DNA of 64,000 nt, from contig OZ038384.1 of NCBI GenBank assembly GCA_964036045.1, positions 26,155,000 to 26,218,999 of the forward strand, read 5' to 3'. Under the pieces are notes generated by a model. The model saw nothing but the letters and a program-made list of their open reading frames with translations. It was not told where the DNA came from and did no database searches. The position numbers and the translations under genes were made by a program. The stretch comes from Eutreptiella sp. 'Long Island Sound 2002' (Eukaryota > Euglenozoa > Euglenophyceae > Eutreptiales > Eutreptiaceae). Below are positions 1 to 8,606 of the stretch, one piece after another. The first letter of the stretch is position 1. Every line of letters starts with the position of its first letter.

Positions 1-1415
1 AGGAAGTAGTGGGAATGGGCCACAGTCCAATGGACCCATGGTGTGGGCTTCCAACCCAACGCTTGCCAACATGTGCCAATGCTTTGGCACAAAGTTTTGG
101 CAGACGCCACCTCAACATCTGTTAGGGGTTCCTTCTTACGCCATAGCTTTTGAAGTGCACAAAAATCGCGCAAAAAAACAGCAACTAGAACATACATACA
201 TACACCGTTGCAAACAATAGTTGGAAAGTGGGTTTGGAGGGCGGAGATAAGCCGTTGTTGAAGCCGTGGTCGGTCCCAAAAAAGTCGAGCAGTGCTGATG
301 TCAAACGTTCCCTCCTTTGCCTTTCGAGGGAGAAGCTCCTTGCGCTCCGCGGCAGGAATAGAGCGGGCCTCATGCAGCAATTCAGCCCAAATTTCATGAA
401 ATTCGCGAGCCATGGCACGCTGGCCAACTACACCAACCAACCACCGTGCAATATCATCAGACAACCGTTTTTTGAAAGCGTTGGTCACTCGGCAAGCACC
501 ATGGACCACATCTCCTACCCGACGATCCGTCTTGATAGTGCGCAAGAATGAGCCCCAGCGAACATTCGCAAGGACATGATCCAATGGAACTAGAATAGTC
601 ACATCGTCACAACACCAACATTTCCCCCCGCCGTTGGTTACTGCCATTAACTTCCCATCCCCAGACAAGAACACCACAAACCGCAAGGACTCACCATCAA
701 TGAACACAGTGGTGTCCCTTTGCAAAGCAACCACTTGTTCATTGAGTTTGCCAATGTCATCGATAGCCAGCAGACACCCGGCATCGTCCGGCCCATCCAT
801 GCACCACCACATTGCCCAACGGGCAATGTGGCCAGCCGCTTTCACCCCCTCCCCCCAAACATGGACGAACACGTCCGCTTTGCAAACACTAGTTTTCCAC
901 AAAGGGGTTGCATCGGGCACCACAACCACCCAGATGCACTTTTCAGTCCCATTATGTTTAAAATTCCCCTCCGCTATGGCAAGTTGAACTTGGTTTACCG
1001 CCACGTCCTTCAACTGCGTCACGGCTGCGCTCCTCTGGTGCATGGAGCCTCCACTGACGGTCAATGTTTCCGCCGTGTAGCGGGTCAACCGTGTCCTCGT
1101 GTCGGCAAGGTCGCGTTGCGTGCAATGCCGCGGCAACCGTAGTGTTTGCCGGATTGAGAGGTTGGAGTCCAAGGCGTACTTCCACACCCGAATGGCGGCC
1201 CGGTACGCGTGGCTATCCTCCCCCTCAGCGTCAGCCTTGCTGCGCACGAACAACCCATCTACGGTTTCTTGGACTAGCGGGGTGTCCTCCACAAGAAGGG
1301 CAGCTAGAACTTTGGCGATGTGCCCACGCCGCTCATGTCGGGCACGGTCCTTCAGTTGGGAGTAGGCCGTCAGCGGTGGCAATGAATGCAGAAACGCTGC
1401 TACAGCCTTGTCCAT
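1..1415 (-). CDS. Large transposase-like protein, 5' part (runs off left edge)
   Basis: This is a continuous minus-strand reading frame of about 470 codons from an ATG at 1415-1413 to the window edge; the 3' end is missing. Recognisable stretches are a basic helical start (MDKAVAAFLHSLPPL), a conserved middle (DATPLWKTSVCKADVFVHVW, then WAMWWCMDGPDDAGCLLAIDD), a segment FVVFLSGDGKLMAVTNGG followed by a Cys cluster (CWCCD), and WRKKEPLT ... PWVHWTVAHSHYF near the edge. Two further partial copies lie at 31.5-32.3 kb and 63.3-63.8 kb, so it is a dispersed multicopy gene. I believe it belongs to a family of large uncharacterised proteins from algal mobile elements, possibly transposases with an RNase H-like core, but no catalytic triad is proven. 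An in-frame TAG (1425-1427) separates this ATG from an open frame that continues through the minisatellite to about 1766, so the true start may lie further upstream. Confidence 0.55.
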   Translation of the reverse strand, partial: MDKAVAAFLHSLPPLTAYSQLKDRARHERRGHIAKVLAALLVEDTPLVQETVDGLFVRSKADAEGEDSHAYRAAIRVWKYALDSNLSIRQTLRLPRHCTQRDLADTRTRLTRYTAETLTVSGGSMHQRSAAVTQLKDVAVNQVQLAIAEGNFKHNGTEKCIWVVVVPDATPLWKTSVCKADVFVHVWGEGVKAAGHIARWAMWWCMDGPDDAGCLLAIDDIGKLNEQVVALQRDTTVFIDGESLRFVVFLSGDGKLMAVTNGGGKCWCCDDVTILVPLDHVLANVRWGSFLRTIKTDRRVGDVVHGACRVTNAFKKRLSDDIARWLVGVVGQRAMAREFHEIWAELLHEARSIPAAERKELLPRKAKEGTFDISTARLFWDRPRLQQRLISALQTHFPTIVCNGVCMYVLVAVFLRDFCALQKLWRKKEPLTDVEVASAKTLCQSIGTCWQALGWKPTPWVHWTVAHSHYF

Positions 1416-1439
1416 GGGGTCCACCTAAAGACCAGGAAT

Positions 1440-1662
1440 GGGTGCTAGAACCCCCGCTGGAATCCCCTTCCAGCGCTGGAACCCTTGCTGGAACCCCCGC
1501 TGGAACCCCCTTCCAGCGCTGGAACCCCCCCCTTCCAGCGTTGGAACCCCCCCCCTTCCAGCGCTGGAACCCCCCCCTTCCAGCGCTGGAACCCCCCCTT
1601 CCAACGCTGGAACCCCCCCTTCCAACGCTGGAACCCCCTTCCAGCACCCCTTCAAGCAGTGA
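1440..1662. repeat. Palindromic minisatellite (TTCCAGCGCTGGAA), array 1
   Basis: About eight units of 22-30 bp, each with the perfect 14-bp palindrome TTCCAGCGCTGGAA or a one-base variant, joined by C-runs. On the minus strand it stays open in the frame of the transposase-like gene (repeats such as WKGVPALEGG), apart from the TAG at 1425. It lies immediately 5' of that gene and just 3' of the dioxygenase gene. Homologous sequence flanks the array on both sides in the copy at 32.3-32.5 kb, so the array is an internal part of the element. Confidence 0.85.
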
Positions 1663-1737
1663 ACCCCCCCCCCCCAACCCCTCTTGCACCTATTGCGAAC
1701 CATTCCGTCCCCTGGCACGCTTTGCACAAAGAAAGGC

Positions 1738-2937
1738 TTAGGACAGTATTTTGGGCAATCTTGCAATTCGTAGTTCGTAATGTTGCGAGGTGATGGGCTC
1801 CGGAGGCTGTGGTAGGTGTTGTGTCAAGAGGACAGTGTTTCCGAGCGGCATGAGGCAAGTGGCGGCGAAGCTGCACACAGAAACGTCTCCAACAGATGCT
1901 GCAGAGCCTGCAGAGCCTTGTGATAGTCCACGAAGGGGTGAATCCGGAGGAGGTGCTTCAAAGAGTTCGGGCGTGGGGGCAGTAAGTGTGGCGTCGCAGA
2001 CTGAACAAGTACCGCTTGCATGGTTGGGGCACAGTGGGACCTTCTGACACATGAAGCATACGGACGGGGGTTGTGCGACCTTCTTGCGGCAACCGGAATG
2101 CCCACATTTCACCGAGTCTTGCACCTCCGATTCGGCATAGGCCCACGGTGGGGGGGAAATGGGGACGGTGTTGTTGTAGTGCACGTTGTAATTTGCCAGC
2201 GCAATGAAGGCAATTATGCGAGGAGTGCCTGCAGGCAGCCCAACGGGAACAGCTCCTCCGGCGTGGATCAACTCCGACGTGAAGACGGTCATATCCCCAA
2301 CCTCCATATCCATCGGGCACTCGAACCAGGGCTTAGGCACCCCCTCATGGGACAATGGCACGTATCTACCACAAGAGGCGTCGGCCGGGATGTCCACATT
2401 GCACGGCACAAATACTGAAAGGGCTCGGCCCTTAATTTTGTGTGTCAAGGGGCGATCGCGGTGCCAGTGTTGCCGCTTGTTGTTTGTTGCCCGAACATAG
2501 CCGGCCCGAACAACCACAACATCCTCGAAGTCCTTCACCTTTTGAATCTCCCACTGCACCTCCTTGGCAAGGGCCTCCAAAGCAGGCAGGTCGTACCCCT
2601 CTCCATCTGGTAGTGGCAATCCCAAACGACTGTAGCAGGCACTTCTACCGGGGCTGTCTTGTGCACAGCCTGGAGCCGGCGCATTGTCGTTGAAAATTGA
2701 TCCCCACTTCTGGCCCGGAATGGTGAGGCACTCGTCCTTGGCGGCACTGTGGACCGGGGAGTCGACGAAAATACCACGGTAGCGGCAAAGCCCAAAGTCC
2801 GAGATGGCATTGGGGTTCTCGTTCGTGGCGGTACCAGTTGCAGGGCCAGGAACAACCTTCTCGTTACTGCCAATCAATGGAAGGGGGTGACACATAGGAA
2901 ACGGTAGGAAGGGCTCCGCATCGGTAGTGGACATCAT
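1738..2937 (-). CDS. 2-oxoglutarate/Fe(II) dioxygenase with C-terminal zinc domain
   Basis: Starting at the ATG pair at 2937/2934 this encodes about 399 residues and ends with TAA. Residues 157-161 read HWHRD, giving the iron-binding H159-x-D161. A core strand GRALSVFVPCNVDIP follows, then GDMTVFTSELIHAGG with the distal iron ligand H225, then PRIIAFIAL with R240 as the likely 2-oxoglutarate-binding arginine. This is the double-stranded beta-helix oxygenase layout, closest by eye to phytanoyl-CoA-dioxygenase-like proteins. Residues 278-314 hold C-x4-C, C-x2-C, C-x2-H and C-x2-C pairs, resembling a cross-brace zinc finger. The tail is Ser/Pro rich. The open frame extends upstream to 3159, but that part overlaps the neighbouring ORF and looks non-coding. 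It is transcribed in the same direction as the transposase-like gene downstream. The substrate is unknown; a nucleic-acid role is only a guess from the zinc domain and the neighbour. Confidence 0.7.
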   Translation of the reverse strand: MMSTTDAEPFLPFPMCHPLPLIGSNEKVVPGPATGTATNENPNAISDFGLCRYRGIFVDSPVHSAAKDECLTIPGQKWGSIFNDNAPAPGCAQDSPGRSACYSRLGLPLPDGEGYDLPALEALAKEVQWEIQKVKDFEDVVVVRAGYVRATNNKRQHWHRDRPLTHKIKGRALSVFVPCNVDIPADASCGRYVPLSHEGVPKPWFECPMDMEVGDMTVFTSELIHAGGAVPVGLPAGTPRIIAFIALANYNVHYNNTVPISPPPWAYAESEVQDSVKCGHSGCRKKVAQPPSVCFMCQKVPLCPNHASGTCSVCDATLTAPTPELFEAPPPDSPLRGLSQGSAGSAASVGDVSVCSFAATCLMPLGNTVLLTQHLPQPPEPITSQHYELRIARLPKILS

Positions 2938-3097
2938 GGTGGGAGTGGTAAGGCCAAAGCGGTCGTCAGGCTTCCATTGCAATTGCTTGGACGTGGGCAA
3001 AGAGTAGATTGCTATCTGCCTGTGTGCGTCTTTGAGGGAGAGGAAGCGGAGCGTGTGGGTGGTCGGTTGGGGGAGTAAATTAATTGTCCTTGCCCAG

Positions 3098-3514
3098 CTA
3101 CTTGCTCGTGGGGCGCCTCCTAGCAAAGAGGACGTCACCGGACTGGTCGTCCCCCACATGGAGCTTCACAGTGCCGTTGCAGTCGGTGGGGAGCCTGCAG
3201 GTGATGCTGAGGTCCAAATCTTCTTGGTCCTTGGGGGAAAGGGTGAACTGGAAGATGGGGACGTGGGGGTTCTTGCCCATGACCTCGGCGATGTAATCGC
3301 TCACCACGCGCGGCTGCCGGTCATGCATGATGGACCCCTTGACGTGAACACGACCAACGGTGGTGGTGGGCTTGAAAATAACGGCGGCACCTGTGGTTGC
3401 GGCTGTGAGGGATTCTAGTTCACAACCAACAGGGGCTGCATATCCACGCGTCCCCACGAAGCCCTTGGCCTTGTCAAGCCATGATGCAAGGACCGGAAAG
3501 TCTGACCACTTCAT
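3098..3514 (-). CDS. Small unknown protein upstream of the dioxygenase
   Basis: 138 codons from an ATG at 3514 (MKWSDFPVLASWLDK) to TAG at 3098. The sequence is regular and mixed (RVHVKGSIMHDRQPRVVSDY; VPIFQFTLSPKDQEDLDLS), with alternating hydrophobic residues that suggest a beta-rich single domain. I do not recognise it. It lies on the same strand just upstream of the dioxygenase, about 160 bp before that gene's ATG, and palindromic minisatellite array 2 lies just upstream of it. It may be a separate gene or a 5' exon of the dioxygenase gene. Confidence 0.45.
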   Translation of the reverse strand: MKWSDFPVLASWLDKAKGFVGTRGYAAPVGCELESLTAATTGAAVIFKPTTTVGRVHVKGSIMHDRQPRVVSDYIAEVMGKNPHVPIFQFTLSPKDQEDLDLSITCRLPTDCNGTVKLHVGDDQSGDVLFARRRPTSK

Positions 3515-3607
3515 GATGAAGCTATGCTGACACAACAATGTGAGAAATGTGGTGCACGCATGAGGGCAGTGGATGTACTGCGCCTAGGGGATGTAGTGTG
3601 CCTAGAA

Positions 3608-3757
3608 TCGGTGCTGGAACCCCCGCTGGAACCCCCGCTGGAACCCCTTCCAGCGCTGGAACCCCCCCTTCCAGCGCTGGAACCCCCCCCTTCTAGCGCT
3701 GGAACCCCCCTTCCAGCGGGGTGCTGGAAGGGGTTCCAGCGGGGGTTCCAGCGGTTT
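3608..3757. repeat. Palindromic minisatellite, array 2
   Basis: The same TTCCAGCGCTGGAA/GGAACCCCC units as array 1, five to six copies, ending in an inverted stretch (GGTGCTGGAAGGGGTTCCAGC) that can fold on itself. A shorter relic with poly-G and TTCCAGCGG sits at 3888-3931. The array separates the dioxygenase gene cluster from LINE-A. Confidence 0.8.
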
Positions 3758-4022
3758 TGAACCTACCTTAAATTAAGCACCCGGGCAACGGCACACCTTG
3801 TTTCCACCACAAACGAACACCATACACAACATAATTGCACCCCGAGTGAATGTCTAATGGTAACCTCCACCCACCATGTGTGCCAAAATGGGGGGGGGGG
3901 TTCCAGCGGAGCGCTTCCAGCGGCGCACCCCACACCTTGATGCTGCCGAATATTCCCCAAGCGTACCTAGAGATACTTGACGAAATTTTTGACTTCCACG
4001 CCATATCCCCGAAACATTTGGC

Positions 4023-5044
4023 CTATTCTTGTCCTCCACAATTGCGGAGTATTGCTGCCGCTTTGCTCAAGTTAACCTTCAACCCCCAACAGTGCCCAAA
4101 ACAGGAAACCAGCCTCCACACCTCCCCCAACAAGTGTGGGTTTGCCCGTCTGTCTAGAAAGATGATGAGGTCGTCCGCATACATCATGATGGTGAGCCCC
4201 GGATCGAGGTCTTGTAGTGGGAAGACCACACAGGACGCTACCAAGGAGAATAGCGCTGGGGACAGCGGGTCCCCTTGGCGCGTACCCGCGCGCGGGTAAT
4301 GGTAGACCCCCGGGACGTATCCTTTGCCTACCGAGTATAGGTACGGCGCTGCAACAAATGCAATAGTAACCGAATGTACAAGACCGGAAGGCACATAAGG
4401 CCAAGCGCCGCCGCCACCATCTCGTGTGACATTGTGGGGGCCGCGTTTTTGAAGTCCAGTGACAGCGCTGCTCCTTCCCGCAGGCCATCACAAAGAGCCC
4501 GTGAGCCATAGACATGCTGGAGGATGCTTCTGTGTCGGAGCAAGCCGGGACGCAATGCACTAGTACGTCCTCGTGTTGGATTAGGAGAATGTTGGTGAGC
4601 CATTTCTGACGTGTGGTTTGCAGCGCAATGGGCCGGAGTGATTCCGGGGTTTGCATCGCCTTCGTTTTAGGAATCATGGTCACCACTCCCGACGTCCAAC
4701 TCTTGGGCAGGGCCCCCGTGTCGAAGAGTCTTTGCAGAGACTCATACATTTGAGACTCAAAGGTCCCCGAGTATCGTTTGAAGAACGTTGCCGGGAAATC
4801 CATCCAACCCCGGCGCACTATTACTGCTCGGTCGTTTGAGGCCCTCATGAACTATGTCCGTGGAAAGCTGCTTGAACAGTAGCTGACCTGCCTTTCGCAG
4901 CCGCTGCTCCACGCCCAACGCTTTGAGGTAGGCCACACAGTCCTCCTCCGTTGCCCCCATTGGAGTGGACACTCCGTCCCAGTGCTCCACCAGCTCTCCG
5001 GCAACTGCCTTCCCCCCACGTACCGGGGTGCCTGTCTGAGTCAT
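4023..5044 (-). pseudogene. LINE-A reverse transcriptase domain, frame-broken
   Basis: Three overlapping minus-strand frames together give a non-LTR reverse transcriptase. In order: NSAPGLDGFPGN (fingers entry, near 4800), LPKSWTSGVVTMIPKTK followed by ESLRPIALQTT (motifs 1-2), ALSLDFKNAAP with the first catalytic Asp at about 4456 (motif A), GTRQGDPLSPALFSLV (motif B), and MMYADDLIIF with the YADD box at about 4181-4170 (motif C), then GLKVNLSKAA. Because the frame changes at least twice, it is probably inactive. It continues directly from the endonuclease region at 5.35-6.1 kb. No zinc knuckle or RNase H is visible downstream. Confidence 0.85.
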
Positions 5045-5074
5045 CAGGTGTTGCAGCTTCTTCCTTTCCTGCAG

Positions 5075-5314
5075 CTACCTCATCAGCCGGTAGAGTTCAT
5101 TTCTTCGCGCTCTCAAATCCCCTGATGTTTCTCCGGACGCAATTACCCGTTTGAGCTTTGAAAGTGTTTCCATGCCCGTTCTGTCCCGTTGTGCCTTTTC
5201 ATATACCCCAACCAAGAGGTTGTAAGCCCTTGCTATCTCGGTAGCTGCAATTCCCAGAGACGAAAGGAACGGGTACACCGCCGGCGAGACCAATTCTTTC
5301 GTGGAGACGCGCAC
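5075..5314 (-). pseudogene. LINE-A linker between endonuclease and RT
   Basis: An 80-codon open frame (EKAQRDRTGMETLSKLKRVI; GDLRARRNELYRLM) lies between the endonuclease and RT segments. It is helical and charged, as expected for the inter-domain linker of a LINE ORF2. It is in a different frame from both neighbours, so it is a broken piece of the same protein. Confidence 0.5.
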
Positions 5315-5348
5315 GAGTCACGACGCCTGTAGCTCGACCGATTGCTTT

Positions 5349-6140
5349 TTACTTTTGTGTTCCCTTTGGTAGCTGACCGTTGCTCTTTGGATGCAGCCCA
5401 ATGCATCTTCCCACCGTCGACGAAATGGACTGGAGGGAAGCCTCCAGTTCTTGCATTGCCTCTTGGTCGTGGAGAATAGCCTCCGGACAATGAAATCGTG
5501 AGGCGGTGCCCTCCGTTTCAAAAGAGGGCGGTGTGAATATAGCCAAGACCGCTTTGTGATCTGAATTCGCGGCAAACATGGGGTACACGCACGTTGCCAA
5601 GTTCAATAGCTCTAACGTCGCATGGATGCGATCAATGCGGCGCACTCGCTGTGTATCAAGTCGCTCCCCGTCCGGAGGATAGCCGTACGTGAAGCCCGTA
5701 GGACGAGACGGTTCCTTGTCCTTGATATCCATCAGTGTCGGTGAGTGAATGTCTACCCAGACATCCTTGGCACGTAAGGACGTGTCAGGTTGGAACTCTA
5801 GGGGCGCAAAGGCGTCCCGTTGTTTTACTATCAAACTATTGTGATCAGCACATAGGATTAGATTGGGCCCATGCAACTCTTTGGCCATTTCCTTCCATTG
5901 CGCTTGTCGCCGTGAGTGTTTGTGGTGGGTGTGTACCACCAATAAAGTGATCTCTAGGGGACGACTCAACAGCGAGGCTTTCAGTGCCCTGGGGGACAGG
6001 AACTGCATAGCCTGTAATGTCCACTTGGATGTCTTCCACGCCACCGCTACTCCGGCCCGCCCCTCTTCGGGGATTGGCCCATCCAGTCGGTACCCATACT
6101 TTGAAGGTGTGGGGCAGGGGGGGTCTCCCAAGGGTTGTTT
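5349..6140 (-). pseudogene. LINE-A apurinic-like endonuclease domain
   Basis: The open frame 6239-5349 encodes, from about 6140, an exonuclease-endonuclease-phosphatase-type endonuclease. Visible marks are GRAGVAVAWKTSKW, then NLILCADHNSLIV (the D-x-N-like metal site), RVRRIDRIHATLELLN, and the C-terminal ANSDHKAVLAIF, which is the SDH catalytic box of LINE endonucleases. The first about 35 codons of this frame are repeat sequence (family R1, 6108-6215), so the element is 5'-truncated and the repeat abuts it. Confidence 0.85.
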
Positions 6141-6215
6141 GTTTAACCCCCTTGTAAAATCGGTATTTAGTCCAATAACTGCATCCCCCAATGAGTTTTT
6201 GGTGGAGACATCTCG
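6108..6215 (-). repeat. Interspersed repeat R1, inverted copy
   Basis: Reverse complement of a recurring about 110-bp segment recognised by CACCAAAAACTCATTGGG, TGATTTTACAAGGGGGTT and a terminal run CCTTGGGAGACCCCCC. Other copies are at 8100-8240, 8990-9110, 10290-10410 and (weaker) 10765-10840, all on plus. It replaces the 5' end of LINE-A. Confidence 0.7.
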
Positions 6216-6935
6216 CAAAGAACCTACCCCAAGCAACACACACCCAAGTTAGGCAAAAAGCACATAAATGTTGCCTAAAACATGCTTCAAATGGCTTGGA
6301 TGGTCATTGTGAGTGGCCACAATACAATAAAAAAAACAAAAGAAAGAACAGTGTTGGAACCTTTGATTTTGGAGCTCAACACGGCAAAAAATCAGAGAAG
6401 CGAGTTGTTAACCAATTCCTAGCTGCTTTGGGAGACACCCAAATAGGCACCACCACTTAGGCTTTATTTCGGTAATACCTCCATGAAGGGAGATACCTCC
6501 GCTCACTTGATTGGTAGGGGTGAACTTCATGGGGGGCTAGGGTTATTGCCCTAGTTACTTTGGAAAATGTACTTTTATGCTTCAAAAGAGTGATAAAAAT
6601 GATTAAGTGTTAGTCTTGAATACTTCCCAAAGAAGAGGGGGCGCTTGGCGTGGATCAAGTCCCCCACAAAAGACGTCGAAGTGACTATTTCTTACTCCCC
6701 CCTGGAGTACTAGTTGATCAAGCTAGTAGGACCAAGGAAAAAGGCTCAAAAACCCTTGAAATTGCATATAAAAATACTTCAAACCAGCAATTGACACTCT
6801 CATTGGTTCATAGAAACATTTTACAGTGTTGGTACCTTGGAAAACAGCGTAATGTATTGTGTATGATGTCCCAATCGAGGGGCATTCCTCAAATGTCGCC
6901 AGAATCAAGCGAAAATATTTGGTAAAAATTTGGGG
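6216..6935. other. No gene seen; AT-rich spacer with repeat fragments
   Basis: AT-rich, with no supported coding sequence. The segment 6225-6330 (CTTGGATGGTCATTGTGAGTG) recurs at 9180-9310 and in part at 8275-8310, so it is a piece of the local repeat set. Confidence 0.5.
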
Positions 6936-6941
6936 GTAGTG

Positions 6942-7012
6942 GGGTTGGAACCCAGGACCTCCTCCTTAGAGCACACATGGTTGACCACTAGGGTATGGTC
7001 GATCGCTCTAGG
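6942..7012 (-). repeat. tRNA-derived SINE head, copy 1
   Basis: Read on the minus strand, CCATACCCTAGTGGTCAACC resembles an RNA polymerase III A box and CTGGGTTCCAACCCCAC a B box about 35 nt later. The same layout with CCATACCCTAGTGGT and TTTCAAACCCCACT occurs at 50030-50103. It does not fold into a full tRNA, so I read it as a SINE head and not a tRNA gene. Confidence 0.5.
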
Positions 7013-8240
7013 CGAGAGATGGCAAAAAATGAGCTGTTGTATCCTAATGGGCATACACTATCACAACATCCCCAATTGCACCTATTTGAGTGGGCACCAT
7101 GGGCTCATTGAGTTCATCAAAAACAACGACATAGCAAAAATGAGTACAAACTACATAAAGTACAACAGCGCTCATCCCACTCTACTCCGCAAAAACCATA
7201 TGGATTCGAGACCTCAAGACACTTTTTGGCTCGAAGTTGAGGAACGGTTGCCGAATAGTCTCGAAAAGGTGGGGGGGGTATGTGACATTTTCCCGCGTAG
7301 AGGGGTGTACCTAAAATTGATATAACAATCTCTGCAAGGTGTTCTGGAAACTTCGATTTTTGAGTTGCCTCTAGTGGAAAACTGCACCGGCGTGTTGTGT
7401 ACCAGCGCATGCACACATGCATGCCATTATTGCCGGTAATGGTGATTTCTTATCTTTCACACAGGTCTGGATTGGCCCTATGCAAGGCTAGAGACGGCAC
7501 AAAATGAGCTTTTGTATTCTAGTAGGCATACGATGTCACAACATCCCCAATTGCACCCCTCACAATGGGTACCATGGGGCCACTAAGATCACCACAAACG
7601 CTGACATAGCAAAGACGACTCAAAATTGCACAAACTACAAAAGCGCTCGTCCCACCCCGCTCGATAGGACCCCTATGCAGCCGGGACCCGAAAACTTTTT
7701 CTTTTAACTTCCGGCGCCACATAAGTTCGAAGTTCAAAGTCTCGCTATGAACAAAGGAGAGGCACTCATAGGCAGGTTGCCTAGCATCAGTCTAGCCGCA
7801 TTAACTATAACCAAAGGCTTCGTGCAGGCTATGCACGTCCCTCAAGGACGCCTATGGGGACAAGTTATCCCACAAGTCGGCAGACAGTGGTGTGCAGATG
7901 TGCTCTGCCAGGGGCAGTGTCAGCCCAGTTCATGGTGTCAGGTGTGGTGTTCTCAGTGTGCTGGTTTTCGAACCACAGGGACCCGAAAACATTTTTTCAA
8001 GAAAAATTAAAAAAAACCAGAAGAGTTTTGACCCCCCCAAAGAGGGAGGGGGGTTGATTTTTCGACATTGTTGACGCCCCGCCTGTCCCCACAAGAAAGT
8101 GGGTTTCAAGTGTGGGGGCGGGGTTTAGGGGAGTCTCCACCAAAAACTCATTGGGGGATGCATTTATTAGACAAAATACTGATTTTACAAGGGGGTTAAA
8201 CAAACAACCCTTGGGAGACCCCCCCTGCCCCACACCCAAA
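7010..8240. repeat. 2.46-kb near-tandem duplication, left copy
   Basis: 7010-7690 and 7990-8240 match 9470-10155 and 10155-10420 at a spacing of about 2460 bp. The shared core (family R2) begins GGCAAAAAATGAGCT and continues CAACATCCCCAATTGCACC. Further R2 copies start at about 7490, 8630 and 9950. The left copy carries an extra 282-bp insertion (7696-7977) absent from the right copy. No coding function is visible in the short ORFs here. Confidence 0.75.
7696..7990 (-). mobile_element. SINE-like insertion with 13-bp target-site duplication
   Basis: The 282-bp insert is flanked by perfect 13-bp direct repeats GGGACCCGAAAAC (7683-7695 and 7978-7990), whereas the sister copy near 10155 has a single uninterrupted GGGACCGGAAACC. 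On the minus strand it begins with TGTGGTTCGAAAACC, a B-box-like motif, and ends in an A-rich tail (TTAAAAGAAAAA). This is the signature of LINE-driven retroposition, so it is probably a truncated SINE. Confidence 0.6.
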
Positions 8241-8431
8241 ACCCAAATAGTAAAAAAAAACCGTAAATGTTGCGTGGCACATGCGTTTGATAGCTTGTAT
8301 GGTCATTGTGACTAGTAACTGTAGACAGAAAAAAAACCTTCGGAATTTTGGGTTTTTGAGCTCCCGGAGTCAAAAGCTACAAGCACGTTGTGTATCACCC
8401 CATGCACACATGTAAGCCATTATTGGACGAG

Positions 8432-8606
8432 AAGGAGGAGGAGATGCGATCCCCCGGTAAGGCGCACCCGCGGCACATCCCCGTGGTGCCCGCCGGCCCT
8501 CACCGGTCTGACCGCGACCGAGAGGGCAGTCTCCGTCCCGACCTGTCCGGATAAGCATCATGGCGGCCGCTCTCTCGAAACGGCAATGTCCTCTCTTCCC
8601 CACGAG
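8432..8606. repeat. GC-rich structured repeat, copy 1
   Basis: About 170 GC-rich bases inserted into an R2 copy, flanked by the 5-bp direct repeat ACGAG (8427-8431 and 8602-8606). A diverged relative lies at 34635-34800. Both start GAAGGAGGAGGAGATG, continue CCCCCGGYARGGYGCACCCGC and share a later ATGGCKGCSGCTCTCT segment. No ORF is conserved; it may be a small non-autonomous element or RNA-derived. Confidence 0.5.

Noticed and set aside
1064-1793. Long Pro/Trp-rich plus-strand ORFs over the minisatellite
   Set aside because: They only read the palindromic repeat; the transposase-like frame on minus is conserved in other copies.
1738-2937. TET/JBP-type dioxygenase
   Set aside because: The spacing from HxD to the distal His and the GDMTVF...H...PR end fit PhyH-like oxygenases better by eye; a profile search is needed to settle it.
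6942-7012. A functional tRNA gene
   Set aside because: A and B boxes are present but acceptor and anticodon arms do not pair.
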